A stretch of 64,000 bases of DNA from contig NZ_LR134476.1 of the NCBI RefSeq assembly GCF_900637955.1, forward strand, positions 1,860,001-1,924,000, in the 5' to 3' direction. Below, piece after piece: positions 24,012 through 33,219 of the stretch (its first letter is position 1; every line of letters begins with the position of its first letter). This stretch comes from Trueperella bialowiezensis (GTDB lineage: Bacteria; Actinomycetota; Actinomycetes; Actinomycetales; Actinomycetaceae). The notes below the pieces were generated by a model that saw nothing but the letters and a program-made list of their open reading frames with translations, did no database searches and had not been told where the DNA came from. The position numbers were made by a program, and so were the translations under genes.

Positions 24012-24497
24012 ATGGCAACCACACAACGACTCGACGTGGGCGATATCGCTCCCGATTTCACCCTGGCCACACCCGATGGCGAGGTCACGCTGTCGGAGGA
24101 GGTCAAGAAGGCCGACGCCGGAGTTGTCGTCTACTTCTACCCCAGGGCGATGACCCCGGGCTGCACGAAAGAAGCCTGCGACTTTCGGGATAGCGAAAAC
24201 TCGCTCAAATCAGCCGGCTATACGGTGATCGGGATTTCGCCGGACTCAGTAGAGTCGCTTCGCAAGTTCACCGACAAGGAGTCGCTCAACTTCCCACTTG
24301 CCTCCGATCCGGACAAGGTCGTCATGCGAGCCTATGGCGCGTTCGGCAAGAAGAATAGCTACGGCCGGCTGCTCGAGGGTGTCATCCGTTCCACTGTAGT
24401 GGTTGATACGGATGGCAAGGTTAAGCTCGCGAAGTACAACGTGAAAGCCACCGGGCACGTGGCACGCCTGCGCCGCGAGCTCGGTATCGACTCGTAA
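24012..24497 (+). CDS. bcp: Thioredoxin-dependent peroxiredoxin (Bcp type)
   Basis: A 161-residue peroxiredoxin that reduces H2O2 and organic peroxides. The catalytic region YFYPRAMTPGCTKEACDFRD (about residue 40) has the peroxidatic Cys followed four residues later by the resolving Cys typical of Bcp/PrxQ. DIAPDFTLATPDGEVTLSE is the usual N-terminus, and STVVVDTDGKV the late strand. GAGAGGA is upstream of the ATG. Confidence 0.95.
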   Translation: MATTQRLDVGDIAPDFTLATPDGEVTLSEEVKKADAGVVVYFYPRAMTPGCTKEACDFRDSENSLKSAGYTVIGISPDSVESLRKFTDKESLNFPLASDPDKVVMRAYGAFGKKNSYGRLLEGVIRSTVVVDTDGKVKLAKYNVKATGHVARLRRELGIDS

Positions 24498-24555
24498 ATC
24501 TACGAAACGTGCGTGCCCAATTGCACCCGGCCGGGATTACGCTCAAGCCGGCTAA

Positions 24556-24574
24556 ACCGGTATGCTGTACCGGT
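24556..24574. promoter_or_regulatory. Inverted repeat and -10 upstream of tRNA-Leu
   Basis: ACCGGTA-N5-TACCGGT is a perfect inverted repeat ending two bases before the tRNA. TATGCT (24561-24566) within it could be the -10 box of the tRNA promoter. Whether the repeat is a terminator of bcp, an operator or both is open. Confidence 0.45.
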
Positions 24575-24576
24575 AC

Positions 24577-24658
<82 letters not shown>

Positions 24659-24674
24659 CCGAACTTGTTGCTGC

Positions 24675-24754
24675 TCCCGGGGTACCTGTTACGTTCCGGG
24701 GGTACCAAATCCGGCGATTTGTCTACCCCGGGAACGCAACGTGTACCCCGGGAA
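24675..24754. repeat. 81-bp palindromic element, copy 1
   Basis: Begins TCCCGGGGTACCTGTT and ends CGTGTACCCCGGGAA, with inner arms CGTTCCGGGGGTACC and GTCTACCCCGGGAACG around the asymmetric core AAATCCGGCGATTT. Located between tRNA-Leu and a convergent gene. Copies 2 and 3 are at 33102 and 54073. Confidence 0.85.
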
Positions 24755-24804
24755 TCGGCGCACGTGAGAGACCGCCGCGGCTAAGCCTGCGGTGATCAGC
24801 TCTC

Positions 24805-26061
24805 TTAGATGCTGGGCAGTTCCAGATCCTTGTCTATCGTGATCGAGCGTTGGAAGATGGTCTTGCCGCGGCGAACCGAGCGGAGCACGTCTGCACGTTG
24901 GCGTACCGCCTCGAGCGCGTTGGGTGCGTTGAGGACGATGAAGTTCGCATCCTTACCAACTTCGATGCCGTAGATGTCTTCGATCGATAGGGTCTTGGCA
25001 CCGTTGTAGGTAATGAGATCGAGTCCGACTTCCATGTCGTCAAAGCTCATGATTTGCGCCAAGTGGAGCGTGTTGTCGAGGACGTTCATGAGGTTGCCGT
25101 TGCCCGCGGGATACCACGGATCGACGATCGAATCCTGTCCGCACGAGACGTTGATGCCTTCCTCAAGGAATTCCTTCACGCGGGTCAGGCCGCGGCGTTT
25201 CGGGTAGGTGTCGGCGCGGCCTTGTAGGTAGGCGTTCTCGGTTCCTTGCGCCGTGAAGTTGATGCCGGACTTGCGGAAGAGTCCCATCATGCGGAAGGCA
25301 TAGGCGTCATCAACGGATCCGAACGAGCAGGTGTGCGAGGCGGTTGTACGCGGGCCGTAATCATCGGCGAGCACACGCGCGTTCAGTAGTTCCACGAAGC
25401 GTGACATCGGATCATCGGTTTCGTCGCAGTGGACGTCGATGAGCTTGTCATATTTGAGTGCGAGGTCGACGGTTTTGTGCACGCTTTCTTCACCGTATTG
25501 GCGCGCCCATTCTGAGTGGGGGATACCGCCGACGACGTCGGCCCCCATCTTGAGCCCTTCTTCCACGAGTTCGGCCCCGCGCGGGTAGTTGTGCATGCCT
25601 TCTTGTGGGAAGGACACGATCTGGATGGTCACGGTGTCTTTGAGTTCTTCACGCAGTTCGAGCATGGCTTGCATGCCGATGAGCTCGGGATCGGTGACGT
25701 CAATGTGCGTGCGAATGTATTGGACGCCGTGGATCATTTCTTCGCGAATGCCGCGTAGCGCTCTGCGTTTGACGTCCTCGATGGTCTGATTCTTCTTGAT
25801 GTGCGACCACCGCTCGATCCCCTCGAACAGGGTGCCTGATACGTTGTCGGCTGCTTCGTCGTCGCGCCCTGTTCCCACGTAGTCCAAGTGGAGGTGCGAA
25901 TCGACGTAGGGTGGTGCCACGAGCATGCCGTCGAGGTCAACGGTTTCGTCGGCATCGGGAAGGTTGCTTCCGATCTGGGAAAACTTGCCGTCTTCCACGA
26001 GGATTTCGGTTGCCTCTGGTTGGCGGTAAACGCTGAGGTTCGTAAATTTTATGGTAGCCAT
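24805..26061 (-). CDS. codA: Cytosine deaminase-like amidohydrolase
   Basis: A 418-residue metal-dependent amidohydrolase. Metal ligands are seen in VDSHLHLDYVG (HxH, about residue 56), IDVHCDETDDPMSRF (about 210), ASHTCSFGS (about 240) and CGQDSIVDPWYPAGNGN (Asp near 305). The last motif, Gly-x-Asp...DPWYP, is typical of CodA-type cytosine/isoguanine/creatinine deaminases. No permease (codB) is adjacent, so the substrate is uncertain. The start has AGAAGAAGG ahead of it. Confidence 0.82.
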   Translation of the reverse strand: MATIKFTNLSVYRQPEATEILVEDGKFSQIGSNLPDADETVDLDGMLVAPPYVDSHLHLDYVGTGRDDEAADNVSGTLFEGIERWSHIKKNQTIEDVKRRALRGIREEMIHGVQYIRTHIDVTDPELIGMQAMLELREELKDTVTIQIVSFPQEGMHNYPRGAELVEEGLKMGADVVGGIPHSEWARQYGEESVHKTVDLALKYDKLIDVHCDETDDPMSRFVELLNARVLADDYGPRTTASHTCSFGSVDDAYAFRMMGLFRKSGINFTAQGTENAYLQGRADTYPKRRGLTRVKEFLEEGINVSCGQDSIVDPWYPAGNGNLMNVLDNTLHLAQIMSFDDMEVGLDLITYNGAKTLSIEDIYGIEVGKDANFIVLNAPNALEAVRQRADVLRSVRRGKTIFQRSITIDKDLELPSI

Positions 26062-26154
26062 GATGACCTTCTTCTGTTAATTGATATAGTGAATCCGCGT
26101 CTTTGCACAACTATGCTACGCTGAATCCGCCGGTTGCGGATGAGGAGGTCCTTG

Positions 26155-27525
26155 ATGGGCAATGCCAGCGGGTTGGGTGAGTTTACCGAGGCGCTCGAGG
26201 CAAATCTGCAGAAAATGCGCGCCGATGGGCAAAGCGAAACGGTCCGCCAGGTGTTCAGCAACTATTTTGGGCAGATAGTGCGCGGGCAGACCGGTTTGAT
26301 CGCAGAAGAGACGATCAGTCCGCTGGTTGATATCGACGCCGTTGACGATTCGGCCGAACGTGAAGACGACGTGCATGCGCTTGGCCGTACCGTGTTCCTG
26401 AAACTCAATGGCGGGCTTGGCACGTCGATGGGTTTAGACAAGGCGAAATCTTTGCTCCCGGTCCGTAGCGGTAAAACGTTCCTTGACATCATGACCGCCC
26501 AGGTGCGTGATGCCCGGCAGCGTTCGGGGTCGTTCATTCCGCTCATGTTCCTCAACTCGTTTCGCACGCGAGAAGACACGTTAGACGTGTTGGCTGCGGA
26601 CATGCACGGTGATCTTCCGATTGATCTGCTGCAAAACCGTGAGCCGAAGATTTTGGCAGACACGCTGTATCCCGTGCAGTGGGAGAAGAATCCTGATCTC
26701 GAATGGTGCCCGCCCGGGCACGGCGATATTTATACGGCCATGTTCGATTCTGGCATTCTTGATGATCTCCTTGCCGCGGGTTATCGCAACCTCATGACCT
26801 CTAATTCCGATAACCTGGGCGCGTATCCGAGCGGCCGGCTCGCGGCTTGGTTTGAAGAGTCCGGTTCGCAGTGTTCGCTGGAAGTGTGCGAACGAAGCCC
26901 GGCTGACCGGAAAGGCGGCCATTTGGCGGTTCGCAACGACGACGGCCGGGTCATTCTCCGCGATAGAGCCCAAACGTCTGCCGACGATATGGCGCACTTT
27001 ACCGACATTGACCGGCATCCTTATTTCAACACGAACAACATGTGGTTCAACATCGAAGCGCTACGTGACCTGCTTCGGACCACGGGCGGGTTGGTCGATC
27101 TGCCGGTTATCCGCAATCACCAGACCGTCGACCCCACGGATCCCAACTCTCCGCAGGTTATCCAGATTGAATGCGCGATGGGTGCGATCGTCGAAAAATT
27201 CGAGCACGCCAAACCCATTGTTGTGGGCCGTGAACGTTTCATTCCCGTGAAGACCACGAATGATCTCATGGTCATCCGGTCAGACCTGTTTACGATGGAT
27301 GAGCGCTCGCGGCTTCATCAGGTGGGGAAGAAAATTCCGTACGTGGATTTGGATCCGCGGTTCTACAAGTTTATTGCTGATTTTGATCGGCGTGTTCGCC
27401 ACGTGCCGTCCTTGCTGGAATCGGAATCGTTGGTGGTGCGCGGCGAGTGGTTCTTCGACGGCGGGCACGTATCGGGGCAGGTCGAGCTGGTTAACGACGC
27501 CGCAGAACCCCGCCACTTCAGCTAG
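26155..27525 (+). CDS. UTP-glucose-1-phosphate uridylyltransferase (UDPGP family)
   Basis: A 456-residue enzyme of the eukaryote-like UDPGP family, making UDP-sugar from UTP and a sugar-1-phosphate. It has the nucleotide-binding FLKLNGGLGTSMGLDKAKSL, then PLMFLNSFRTREDT, WCPPGHGDIYTAMFDSG, NLMTSNSDNLGAYPSGRLAA and the late NTNNMWFNIEAL. This is not the bacterial GalU type. The ATG at 26155 is chosen because GAGGAGG lies six bases upstream. A small stem (26125-26141) directly precedes the RBS. UDP-glucose or UDP-GlcNAc could be the product; glucose is more usual. Confidence 0.88.
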   Translation: MGNASGLGEFTEALEANLQKMRADGQSETVRQVFSNYFGQIVRGQTGLIAEETISPLVDIDAVDDSAEREDDVHALGRTVFLKLNGGLGTSMGLDKAKSLLPVRSGKTFLDIMTAQVRDARQRSGSFIPLMFLNSFRTREDTLDVLAADMHGDLPIDLLQNREPKILADTLYPVQWEKNPDLEWCPPGHGDIYTAMFDSGILDDLLAAGYRNLMTSNSDNLGAYPSGRLAAWFEESGSQCSLEVCERSPADRKGGHLAVRNDDGRVILRDRAQTSADDMAHFTDIDRHPYFNTNNMWFNIEALRDLLRTTGGLVDLPVIRNHQTVDPTDPNSPQVIQIECAMGAIVEKFEHAKPIVVGRERFIPVKTTNDLMVIRSDLFTMDERSRLHQVGKKIPYVDLDPRFYKFIADFDRRVRHVPSLLESESLVVRGEWFFDGGHVSGQVELVNDAAEPRHFS

Positions 27526-27540
27526 ACGTCCGCGGCGCGC

Positions 27541-27546
27541 TAAGCT
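27541..27546 (+). promoter_or_regulatory. -10 box, leaderless FAH gene start
   Basis: TAAGCT, seven bases, then ATG at 27554. Confidence 0.4.
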
Positions 27547-27553
27547 TGGGCGT

Positions 27554-28312
27554 ATGAAGATTGCGCGCCTATCTCTTGCTCAAGGTCCTCGTTTTGCGAT
27601 GGTTGATGAGGACACCGGTAACTACATTGTTCTTGCTGATGATCCGTTGTATTCGGAGGTGAGCCCCACAGGGCAGGTGGTCGCTCCGGCGGATGCGAAC
27701 CTGGTCTCTCCGATGATTCCGCGGTCGAAGGTGATTGGTTTTGGGGACAACTACAATCGCCCTGATTACCGGCCTGACCCGGACGTGTTGCCCACGTGCT
27801 TTTTGAAGCCGAACACCGCCGTCGTCGGCCCGAACGTACCGATTACGATCCCGGAGTGGGCGGGGGACGTGCGCCACGAAGCCGAGCTGGCCGTTGTGAT
27901 CTCGCGGATTGCGAAGGATGTGCCACTCGAGCGGGTCGACGACGTCATCTTTGGCTATACGGTGGCCAACGACGTCGGTGATCTTGCCGCGCAAGCATCC
28001 GATCCGCAGTGGGCGCGGGCGAAGGGCTTCGATACGTCGTGTCCGATTGGGCCGGTGATTGTGACGGACCTGGACACGGCAAACCTCGAGATTACGCTCG
28101 CGGTCAATGGTGAGGTGCGCGGGCGGGGCACTACGGCTGATTTGGTACGTAATGCGCGCGAGCTTGTTGTGCTCGCCTCGCAGATGTTTACCTTGCTGCC
28201 TGGCGACGTGATTTTGACGGGCAGCCCGTTCCCTGCTGTTGCGGCCGCGCCGGGCGACGACGTCGTGTGCACCGTTGAGGGAATCGGCGAACTGCGCAAC
28301 CCGGTCGTCTAG
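27554..28312 (+). CDS. Fumarylacetoacetate hydrolase family protein
   Basis: A 252-residue FAH-domain protein. The motif VIGFGDNYNRPDYRPDPDVL with FLKPNTAVVGPN, HEAELAVVISR (metal-binding Glu pair), FGYTVANDVGDLAAQ, SCPIGPVIV and LLPGDVILTGSP are the standard FAH motifs for a divalent-metal site acting on 2-oxo or 1,3-diketo acids (for example 2-hydroxyhepta-dienedioate isomerase or oxaloacetate decarboxylase). ATG 27554 is chosen; the longer frame upstream overlaps the preceding gene. The FAH-gltX neighbourhood is conserved in actinobacteria. Confidence 0.9.
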   Translation: MKIARLSLAQGPRFAMVDEDTGNYIVLADDPLYSEVSPTGQVVAPADANLVSPMIPRSKVIGFGDNYNRPDYRPDPDVLPTCFLKPNTAVVGPNVPITIPEWAGDVRHEAELAVVISRIAKDVPLERVDDVIFGYTVANDVGDLAAQASDPQWARAKGFDTSCPIGPVIVTDLDTANLEITLAVNGEVRGRGTTADLVRNARELVVLASQMFTLLPGDVILTGSPFPAVAAAPGDDVVCTVEGIGELRNPVV

Positions 28313-28366
28313 GCCGGAAGTGGCGTCCATCCTTGTCACGGCTAGGATCGGCCGCGCGGCCGAGCG

Positions 28367-29551
28367 TTAGCCCTCGAGTGCGGCCGTCATTCTGCCGAGC
28401 GCGTCTTCCAAGATCGGGCGCGGCGTGGCCAGGATGATGCGTGCGAACGCTTCATAGCCTTTGCCGCACGCGGCCCCGGGAGTGAGCACGACGCCGGTGT
28501 GCTCGGCCAGCCATTCGGCGATCTGCTTGCCGCCGACAGAGCCGCCCCTGTCTGCCAGCGCGCCCGCCTCGAGCGCGTCGGTGAAGTCGAGCCAGCCAAT
28601 ATAGGTGCCTTCGATGTGCGGTGCCCACACGCCCGGCCAGCCTGCCACGGCTGCGGCGAAAAGATCGCGGTTGCCGCGTAGATAGTCCAGTAGTGCTGCT
28701 CGCCAAGCTTCGCCTTCGGTGTAGGCGGCGACGGCGGCAGCGGCGCCCACCGTTGACGTGATCGAGTCTGCCCAGCCTAGGTAGGGCTCGAGGCGGCGGA
28801 CGTGATCCGGATTTGAAATGACGAGCTGGGCACATTTCAAGCCAGGGATCGACCAGCCCTTAGAGGCGGCCACCGCGGTGACGGTGTGCGAGGCCGCCAC
28901 CTCAGACACCGACGCGTAAGGAATGTGTTCGCCCTCGAGAACGAGCGGGGCGTGGATATCGTCGGAGAACACGATGGCATCCGGAAATTCAGCCACCACC
29001 TCAGAGAGCTCACGCAGTTCTTCGCGCGTGTAGACCCGCCCAGTGGGATTGGCCGGGTTGACGAGCATGAGCGCCTGCGCGCCACGTTCGAAACCGGCAC
29101 GAATACCGTCAAGGTCGAGCCGGTAGCGCCCGCCCTCGAGCACACAGGGTACTTCGATCATCTCGCGGCCCATCGCCGGGATCAGGGAGGTGAACCCCAT
29201 GTAAGCCGGGGTGGGCAAGATGGCGGGCGAGCCCGGCGTCGTTAACTGGTCGAGGACCACGCGAGCCGAGGAGACGACGTCGGGAACCGCCCGGACTTGC
29301 TCAGGCCGCGGCGCCCACGCCGTATTCTTCGCAAGCCAGCCCGCCGTCGCCTCTTGCAGATCACGTTTCGCGCTGGCTGAGCGGTAGCCGATGCCGGGGG
29401 AGTCAGCGTACTGGCGTAACACGCGGCGAATGGGTTCGGCGAGCCCCAAATCCATTTCGGCGACGAACATGCCAATCGAATCCGGGCTGCCCGCCCACTT
29501 GAGGTTGCCGGAGGACCGCAGCTGATCGATGGTGATGTCGTCAAAATTCAT
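28367..29551 (-). CDS. PatB/MalY-type PLP aminotransferase (cystathionine beta-lyase-like)
   Basis: A 394-residue fold-type I PLP enzyme. It has the MalY/PatB N-terminal pattern RSSGNLKWAGSPDSIGMFVA followed by EMDLGLAEPI, the aromatic/PLP segments VPDVVSSARVVLDQL and LVNPANPTGRVYTREEL, the FSDDIHAPLVLEG loop, and the catalytic Lys in VAASKGWSIPGLKCAQLV. Members cleave cystathionine or cysteine conjugates. A TAAAGT box lies exactly six bases before the ATG. It is divergent from gltX. Confidence 0.9.
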   Translation of the reverse strand: MNFDDITIDQLRSSGNLKWAGSPDSIGMFVAEMDLGLAEPIRRVLRQYADSPGIGYRSASAKRDLQEATAGWLAKNTAWAPRPEQVRAVPDVVSSARVVLDQLTTPGSPAILPTPAYMGFTSLIPAMGREMIEVPCVLEGGRYRLDLDGIRAGFERGAQALMLVNPANPTGRVYTREELRELSEVVAEFPDAIVFSDDIHAPLVLEGEHIPYASVSEVAASHTVTAVAASKGWSIPGLKCAQLVISNPDHVRRLEPYLGWADSITSTVGAAAAVAAYTEGEAWRAALLDYLRGNRDLFAAAVAGWPGVWAPHIEGTYIGWLDFTDALEAGALADRGGSVGGKQIAEWLAEHTGVVLTPGAACGKGYEAFARIILATPRPILEDALGRMTAALEG

Positions 29552-29557
29552 GTTTCT

Positions 29558-29563
29558 ACTTTA
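29558..29563 (-). promoter_or_regulatory. -10 box, leaderless aminotransferase start
   Basis: TAAAGT on the minus strand, six bases, then ATG at 29551. Confidence 0.5.
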
Positions 29564-29584
29564 GCGCGGTAGTCTAGGACTACT

Positions 29585-31072
29585 ATGAGCACACCACATG
29601 TACGCGTTCGTTTTTGTCCATCTCCTACCGGCACCCCGCACGTGGGGTTGATCCGCACCTGTCTGTTTAACTGGGCGTATGCGCGCCACACGGGCGGCAC
29701 GTTCATTTTCCGTATCGAGGATACGGATCAGGCGCGTGACTCGGAGGAGTCGTACCAGCAGTTGCTGGAGTCGTTGCGCTGGTTGGGTTTGGACTGGGAT
29801 GAGGGCGTTGAGGTTGGCGGCCCGCATGAGCCGTATCGGCAGTCGCAGCGGATGGATATTTACGCGGACGTCGCCCGTCAGTTGGTGGAGGCTGGCTACG
29901 CGTATGAATCGTTTACGACGCCGGAGGAAACCGAGGCTCGCCATGTTGCGGCTGGTCGTAACCCCAAGTTGGGGTATGACGGGTTTGACCGCGACCTGAC
30001 CGAGGAACAGAAGGCGGCTTATCGCGCGGAAGGCCGCGAGCCCGTGCTACGCATGCGCATGCCGGATGAGGACATCACGTTTACGGATATTGTGCGTGGG
30101 GACGTCACCTTCAAGGCGGGTACGGTGCCCGATTACGTGATCGTGCGTGCGAACGGCCAGCCGCTCTACACGCTGACGAATCCGGTGGATGACGCGATGA
30201 CGGAAGTGACGCACATTTTGCGTGGCGAAGACCTGCTGTCGTCTACTCCGCGGCAGATCGTGCTCTACCACGCGCTGCTCGAGCTGGGGATCGCGAAAGT
30301 GATCCCGGAGTATGGGCACCTGCCGTACGTCATGGGTGAGGGCAACAAGAAGCTCTCCAAGCGTGACCCGGAGGCCAACCTGCTGCTGCACCGCGAGCGT
30401 GGAATGATCCCCGAGGGTCTGCTGAATTATTTGGGTCTGCTCGGCTGGTCGGTTGCTGCTGACCGTGACCTATTTGACCGGGATGAGATGATCGAAAAGT
30501 TTGACGTATACGACGTCAACCCGAACCCGGCGCGTTTTGACGACAAGAAGGCAGTAGCGATCAACGCGGAGCACATTCGCCGTCTGGACGTTGAGGATTT
30601 GCGGGAGCGGTTGACTCCTTACCTGCATCGCGACGGCGTGGTCTCCGCTGCCGAGTATGGCAAGCTGTCCGAGCGCGAACAGTACCTCGTTGATGAGGCG
30701 ACGCCGTTAGTCCAGACTCGGATTCAGTTGCTCGGCGAAGCGCCGGCACTGATGGCGTTCTTGTTTAAAGACGGCGAAGACCTGGCGTATGACGAAAAGG
30801 CCGTAGGCAAACTTCGCGACACAGCTCCGGCGGTGCTCGATGCGGCCATTGATGCGTTCGGTGAGCTGTCTGAGTGGAGTATCGACGCTATTCGCGCTGC
30901 CATGGACGAGCACGTGATCTCTGCTCTTGAGGTCAAACCACGCTTTGCCTATCAGCCGCTGTTTGTGGCGATGACGGGGACCAACGTGTCACTTCCCGTG
31001 GTTGATTCCATGGTGATCTTGGGGCAAGACGAGACTCTGGCGCGTCTGCGGCGTTTCCGCGCCACGCTCTAA
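29585..31072 (+). CDS. gltX: Glutamyl-tRNA synthetase
   Basis: A 495-residue class I synthetase. HIGH-type motif in [19 protein letters not shown], the GED region [20 protein letters not shown], and the KMSKS-type motif [14 protein letters not shown]. The C-terminal helical anticodon-binding part is complete. There is no gatCAB in view, so whether it is discriminating cannot be judged. It is the upstream neighbour of tRNA-Gln and two tRNA-Glu genes. Confidence 0.97.
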   Translation: MSTPHVRVRFCPSPTGTPHVGLIRTCLFNWAYARHTGGTFIFRIEDTDQARDSEESYQQLLESLRWLGLDWDEGVEVGGPHEPYRQSQRMDIYADVARQLVEAGYAYESFTTPEETEARHVAAGRNPKLGYDGFDRDLTEEQKAAYRAEGREPVLRMRMPDEDITFTDIVRGDVTFKAGTVPDYVIVRANGQPLYTLTNPVDDAMTEVTHILRGEDLLSSTPRQIVLYHALLELGIAKVIPEYGHLPYVMGEGNKKLSKRDPEANLLLHRERGMIPEGLLNYLGLLGWSVAADRDLFDRDEMIEKFDVYDVNPNPARFDDKKAVAINAEHIRRLDVEDLRERLTPYLHRDGVVSAAEYGKLSEREQYLVDEATPLVQTRIQLLGEAPALMAFLFKDGEDLAYDEKAVGKLRDTAPAVLDAAIDAFGELSEWSIDAIRAAMDEHVISALEVKPRFAYQPLFVAMTGTNVSLPVVDSMVILGQDETLARLRRFRATL

Positions 31073-31141
31073 GTGCGGGGTACTGCGCTCTGGTTCTAAC
31101 TCGTCGTGGGTTGGTTCGCAGCGAGCTGGGGTACTGCGGGG

Positions 31142-32308
31142 TTAGTGCGCCGCGGGATCGGTGAAATAGATTGTTGATCCCGGCGTCCAGCCCGTGAGCA
31201 TGGCTGTGCCGCGCAGTTCGCCGGTGGGCGAGTTGCCGAGCTCGCTGGCAGTCGAACTAGCCGGCACGTTAACCCTGACAGGCACGTAGGCAAGGTGCAT
31301 GGCGGCAGGTACGCTGAGCCGTACGCCGTCGTAATCTTGAGCGACGCCGCGCCAGTCCACACCCACGCTGATGGGCGCGTCGTTGCCAGCCCAGTCGTCG
31401 TAGAGCCCCGCAGCTTCAGGATCGGCAATGCGGGCTGGGTAGCGTTCGACGAGGGCCTTCACGGATGCGACGTCGGTGAACTCGTAAACTCGCAGGCCGG
31501 GGCGAAGGAGGCGGGCGTGTTGGGCGATGGGGAAGTCGCCGGCGTCGTCGCCATACACGTTGCCGGTGGATTCGACGGGTACCGCGCCCACGTCGTCGTC
31601 CGGATCGTCTGGATCGGTGAAGTGGTCGGCGACTTCGGGGTCGTAGGCGATCCAGACGGGTGCCGGCATCTGCGAGCTTGCCCACCACTGAATATCGGAG
31701 ACTGTAGGCGCGACGCCAGGCGCGGAGTCGTTAGAGAACGTGGCTGTGGAATCCGTGCGGTGCTCCACGTATGCTACGCGCGGGAAGGCGTGCCACTGTT
31801 CTAAGCCGGGAAGTGCGAGCAGGTCAGCCAGGTACGCGTCTGCTTGCTGGCGCTGTTCGGCAGAAGCAAGCGAATCGACGGCGATGTCCAACCAGTGGGT
31901 GCCGAACGCGTAGCTAACCGACGCGTCAGAAAATGCGCACTTGACTACGGGCGGGGATATTGCCCGTGCGTCGAGCGCCGCGCGCACCCACATCAAGACC
32001 GCATCGACGTAGCTGTGCACGAAATCTTGAACGTCGGCGAGCTGGGCGTCAGGTTGGAGATCCTTCGAGATCCCCAACTGCGCCTGCGTAACATCTCCAA
32101 GGAATGCAAGAAAACTTTGAGCTGTGCTCGGCTCGGGCTCAGGAAGCAGATCAATAAAAGGAATATCCGGAAGTTCGCATGCCCAGGGCGATTCCGGCGG
32201 AAGTGCCCGCGCGACCTGGCGTACCGTACACCTGCCTTGGATGCCCCGATGGACGGGTAGCTGGGTGGGGTGCCAATCGCGAACCTTACGGTGCTTGTTG
32301 GCGGGCAT
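31142..32308 (-). CDS. Hypothetical actinobacterial protein
   Basis: A 388-residue protein that I do not recognise with confidence. From ATG 32308 (AAGGAG seven bases ahead) it begins MPANKHRKVRDWHPTQLPVH, then ELPDIPFIDLLPEPEPSTAQ, a helical part with HSYVDAVLMWVRAALDARA, an acidic middle (HFTDPDDPDDDVGAVPVES) and a C-terminal beta-rich part (VGVDWRGVAQDYDGVRLSVP). No signal peptide or membrane segment. Starts further upstream would run across tRNA-Gln and are rejected. A relation to the DUF5926 group is possible but not shown. Confidence 0.7.
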   Translation of the reverse strand: MPANKHRKVRDWHPTQLPVHRGIQGRCTVRQVARALPPESPWACELPDIPFIDLLPEPEPSTAQSFLAFLGDVTQAQLGISKDLQPDAQLADVQDFVHSYVDAVLMWVRAALDARAISPPVVKCAFSDASVSYAFGTHWLDIAVDSLASAEQRQQADAYLADLLALPGLEQWHAFPRVAYVEHRTDSTATFSNDSAPGVAPTVSDIQWWASSQMPAPVWIAYDPEVADHFTDPDDPDDDVGAVPVESTGNVYGDDAGDFPIAQHARLLRPGLRVYEFTDVASVKALVERYPARIADPEAAGLYDDWAGNDAPISVGVDWRGVAQDYDGVRLSVPAAMHLAYVPVRVNVPASSTASELGNSPTGELRGTAMLTGWTPGSTIYFTDPAAH

Positions 32309-32413
32309 GGATTCTCCTTGCATGAACGTGGCGATGTGGCGCCCGTGTGGGCATGTTTTCAGCATATAGAAGACCACAGTGCAGATGGTGAGTACATTCA
32401 CGTGTGCGTGAGT

Positions 32414-32442
32414 TTGCCACAAAGAGGGCAGATGCGTAAGAT
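32414..32442 (+). promoter_or_regulatory. Promoter of the tRNA-Gln/Glu cluster
   Basis: -35 TTGCCA (32414-32419) and -10 TAAGAT (32437-32442) at 17-bp spacing, with the -10 box ending 37 bases before the tRNA-Gln. Confidence 0.6.
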
Positions 32443-32479
32443 AAATATCCGTTGCCCTCCAGTAGGAGGCGCGCCATAT

Positions 32480-32551
32480 TGGGGTATGGTGTAATTGGCA
32501 GCACGAGTGATTCTGGTTCATTTAGTCTAGGTTCGAGTCCTGGTACCCCAG
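32480..32551 (+). tRNA. tRNA-Gln (anticodon CTG)
   Basis: Acceptor TGGGGTA/TACCCCA, D-arm TGGTGTAATTGGCAGCACGA, anticodon loop TTCTGGT with anticodon CTG, and T-arm AGGTTCGAGTCCT. No CCA encoded. Confidence 0.95.
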
Positions 32552-32581
32552 CGATCGAAAGATCATGCGGTTAGCGCATAG

Positions 32582-32654
32582 GCCCCGTTCGTCTAGCGGC
32601 CTAGGACGCCGCCCTCTCACGGCGGTAACACCGGTTCAAATCCGGTACGGGGTA
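32582..32654 (+). tRNA. tRNA-Glu (anticodon CTC), copy 1
   Basis: Acceptor GCCCCGT/ACGGGGT with a G-T end pair, D-arm GTCTAGCGGCCTAGGAC, anticodon stem-loop CCGCCCTCTCACGGCGG (anticodon CTC), T-arm ACCGGTTCAAATCCGGT. Confidence 0.95.
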
Positions 32655-32747
32655 CAAGTCAAAAGCAATATATTCATCGGATGTTTCTGAGTGAGATTGC
32701 CTTTTGACTCGGTGATGATCCGCTCTCGTGGTGGAAAGTCATGGCGG

Positions 32748-32820
32748 GCCCCGTTCGTCTAGCGGCCTAGGACGCCGCCCTCTCACGGCGGTAACACCGG
32801 TTCAAATCCGGTACGGGGTA
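32748..32820 (+). tRNA. tRNA-Glu (anticodon CTC), copy 2
   Basis: Identical to copy 1 base for base, 93 bp downstream. The spacer between the copies (32655-32747) shows no gene. Confidence 0.95.
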
Positions 32821-32829
32821 CGGCTAAGT

Positions 32830-32863
32830 GGCTCCCGGACCAACGTCCGGGAGCCTTTCGCTT
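32830..32863 (+). terminator. Intrinsic terminator of the tRNA cluster
   Basis: Perfect 11-bp stem GGCTCCCGGAC/GTCCGGGAGCC with CAAC loop, then TTTCGCTT. Confidence 0.85.
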
Positions 32864-33101
32864 GAGGGTGTCCTCGTGGAAACTAACAAGTCGATTTTCC
32901 GAAACCGAGCACCTAAGTGTGGCGAACTCGAAATCTTGGCCTTTTTGCTCAGTGCCAATTAGGTTGCCCGCAATCGGAAATACACGTGACTGGATGCCCG
33001 TGTTTTTTGGCTTGGAATGGCCGATGGGCTGAAGGATGAAAAGTATATTGCGCAATGCAATCAAAATGCAATCTACTTTTGTTTCTGCTGATGCATCCGC
33101 G
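32864..33101. other. Noncoding stretch
   Basis: AT-richer sequence between the tRNA terminator and repeat copy 2. No ORF with a convincing start or family match is seen on either strand; the frames on the minus strand here are antisense to tRNA-Glu. Confidence 0.6.
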
Positions 33102-33182
33102 TTCCCGGGGTACCTGTTTCGTTCCCGGGGTATCGAATCCGGCGATTTGTCTACCCCGAGAACAGAACGTGTACCCCCGGAA
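33102..33182. repeat. 81-bp palindromic element, copy 2
   Basis: Begins TTCCCGGGGTACCTGTTTCG, has the core GAATCCGGCGATTTGTC in the same orientation as copy 1, and ends ACGTGTACCCCCGGAA. It lies next to the 3' end of the esterase gene. Confidence 0.85.
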
Positions 33183-33219
33183 TGAAGAATCAAACATTCC
33201 GGGAAGTTACACAAAGGGC

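Noticed and set aside
32309-32521. N-terminal extension of the 388-residue hypothetical protein
   Set aside because: It would overlap tRNA-Gln and its promoter; a good RBS and ATG occur at 32308.
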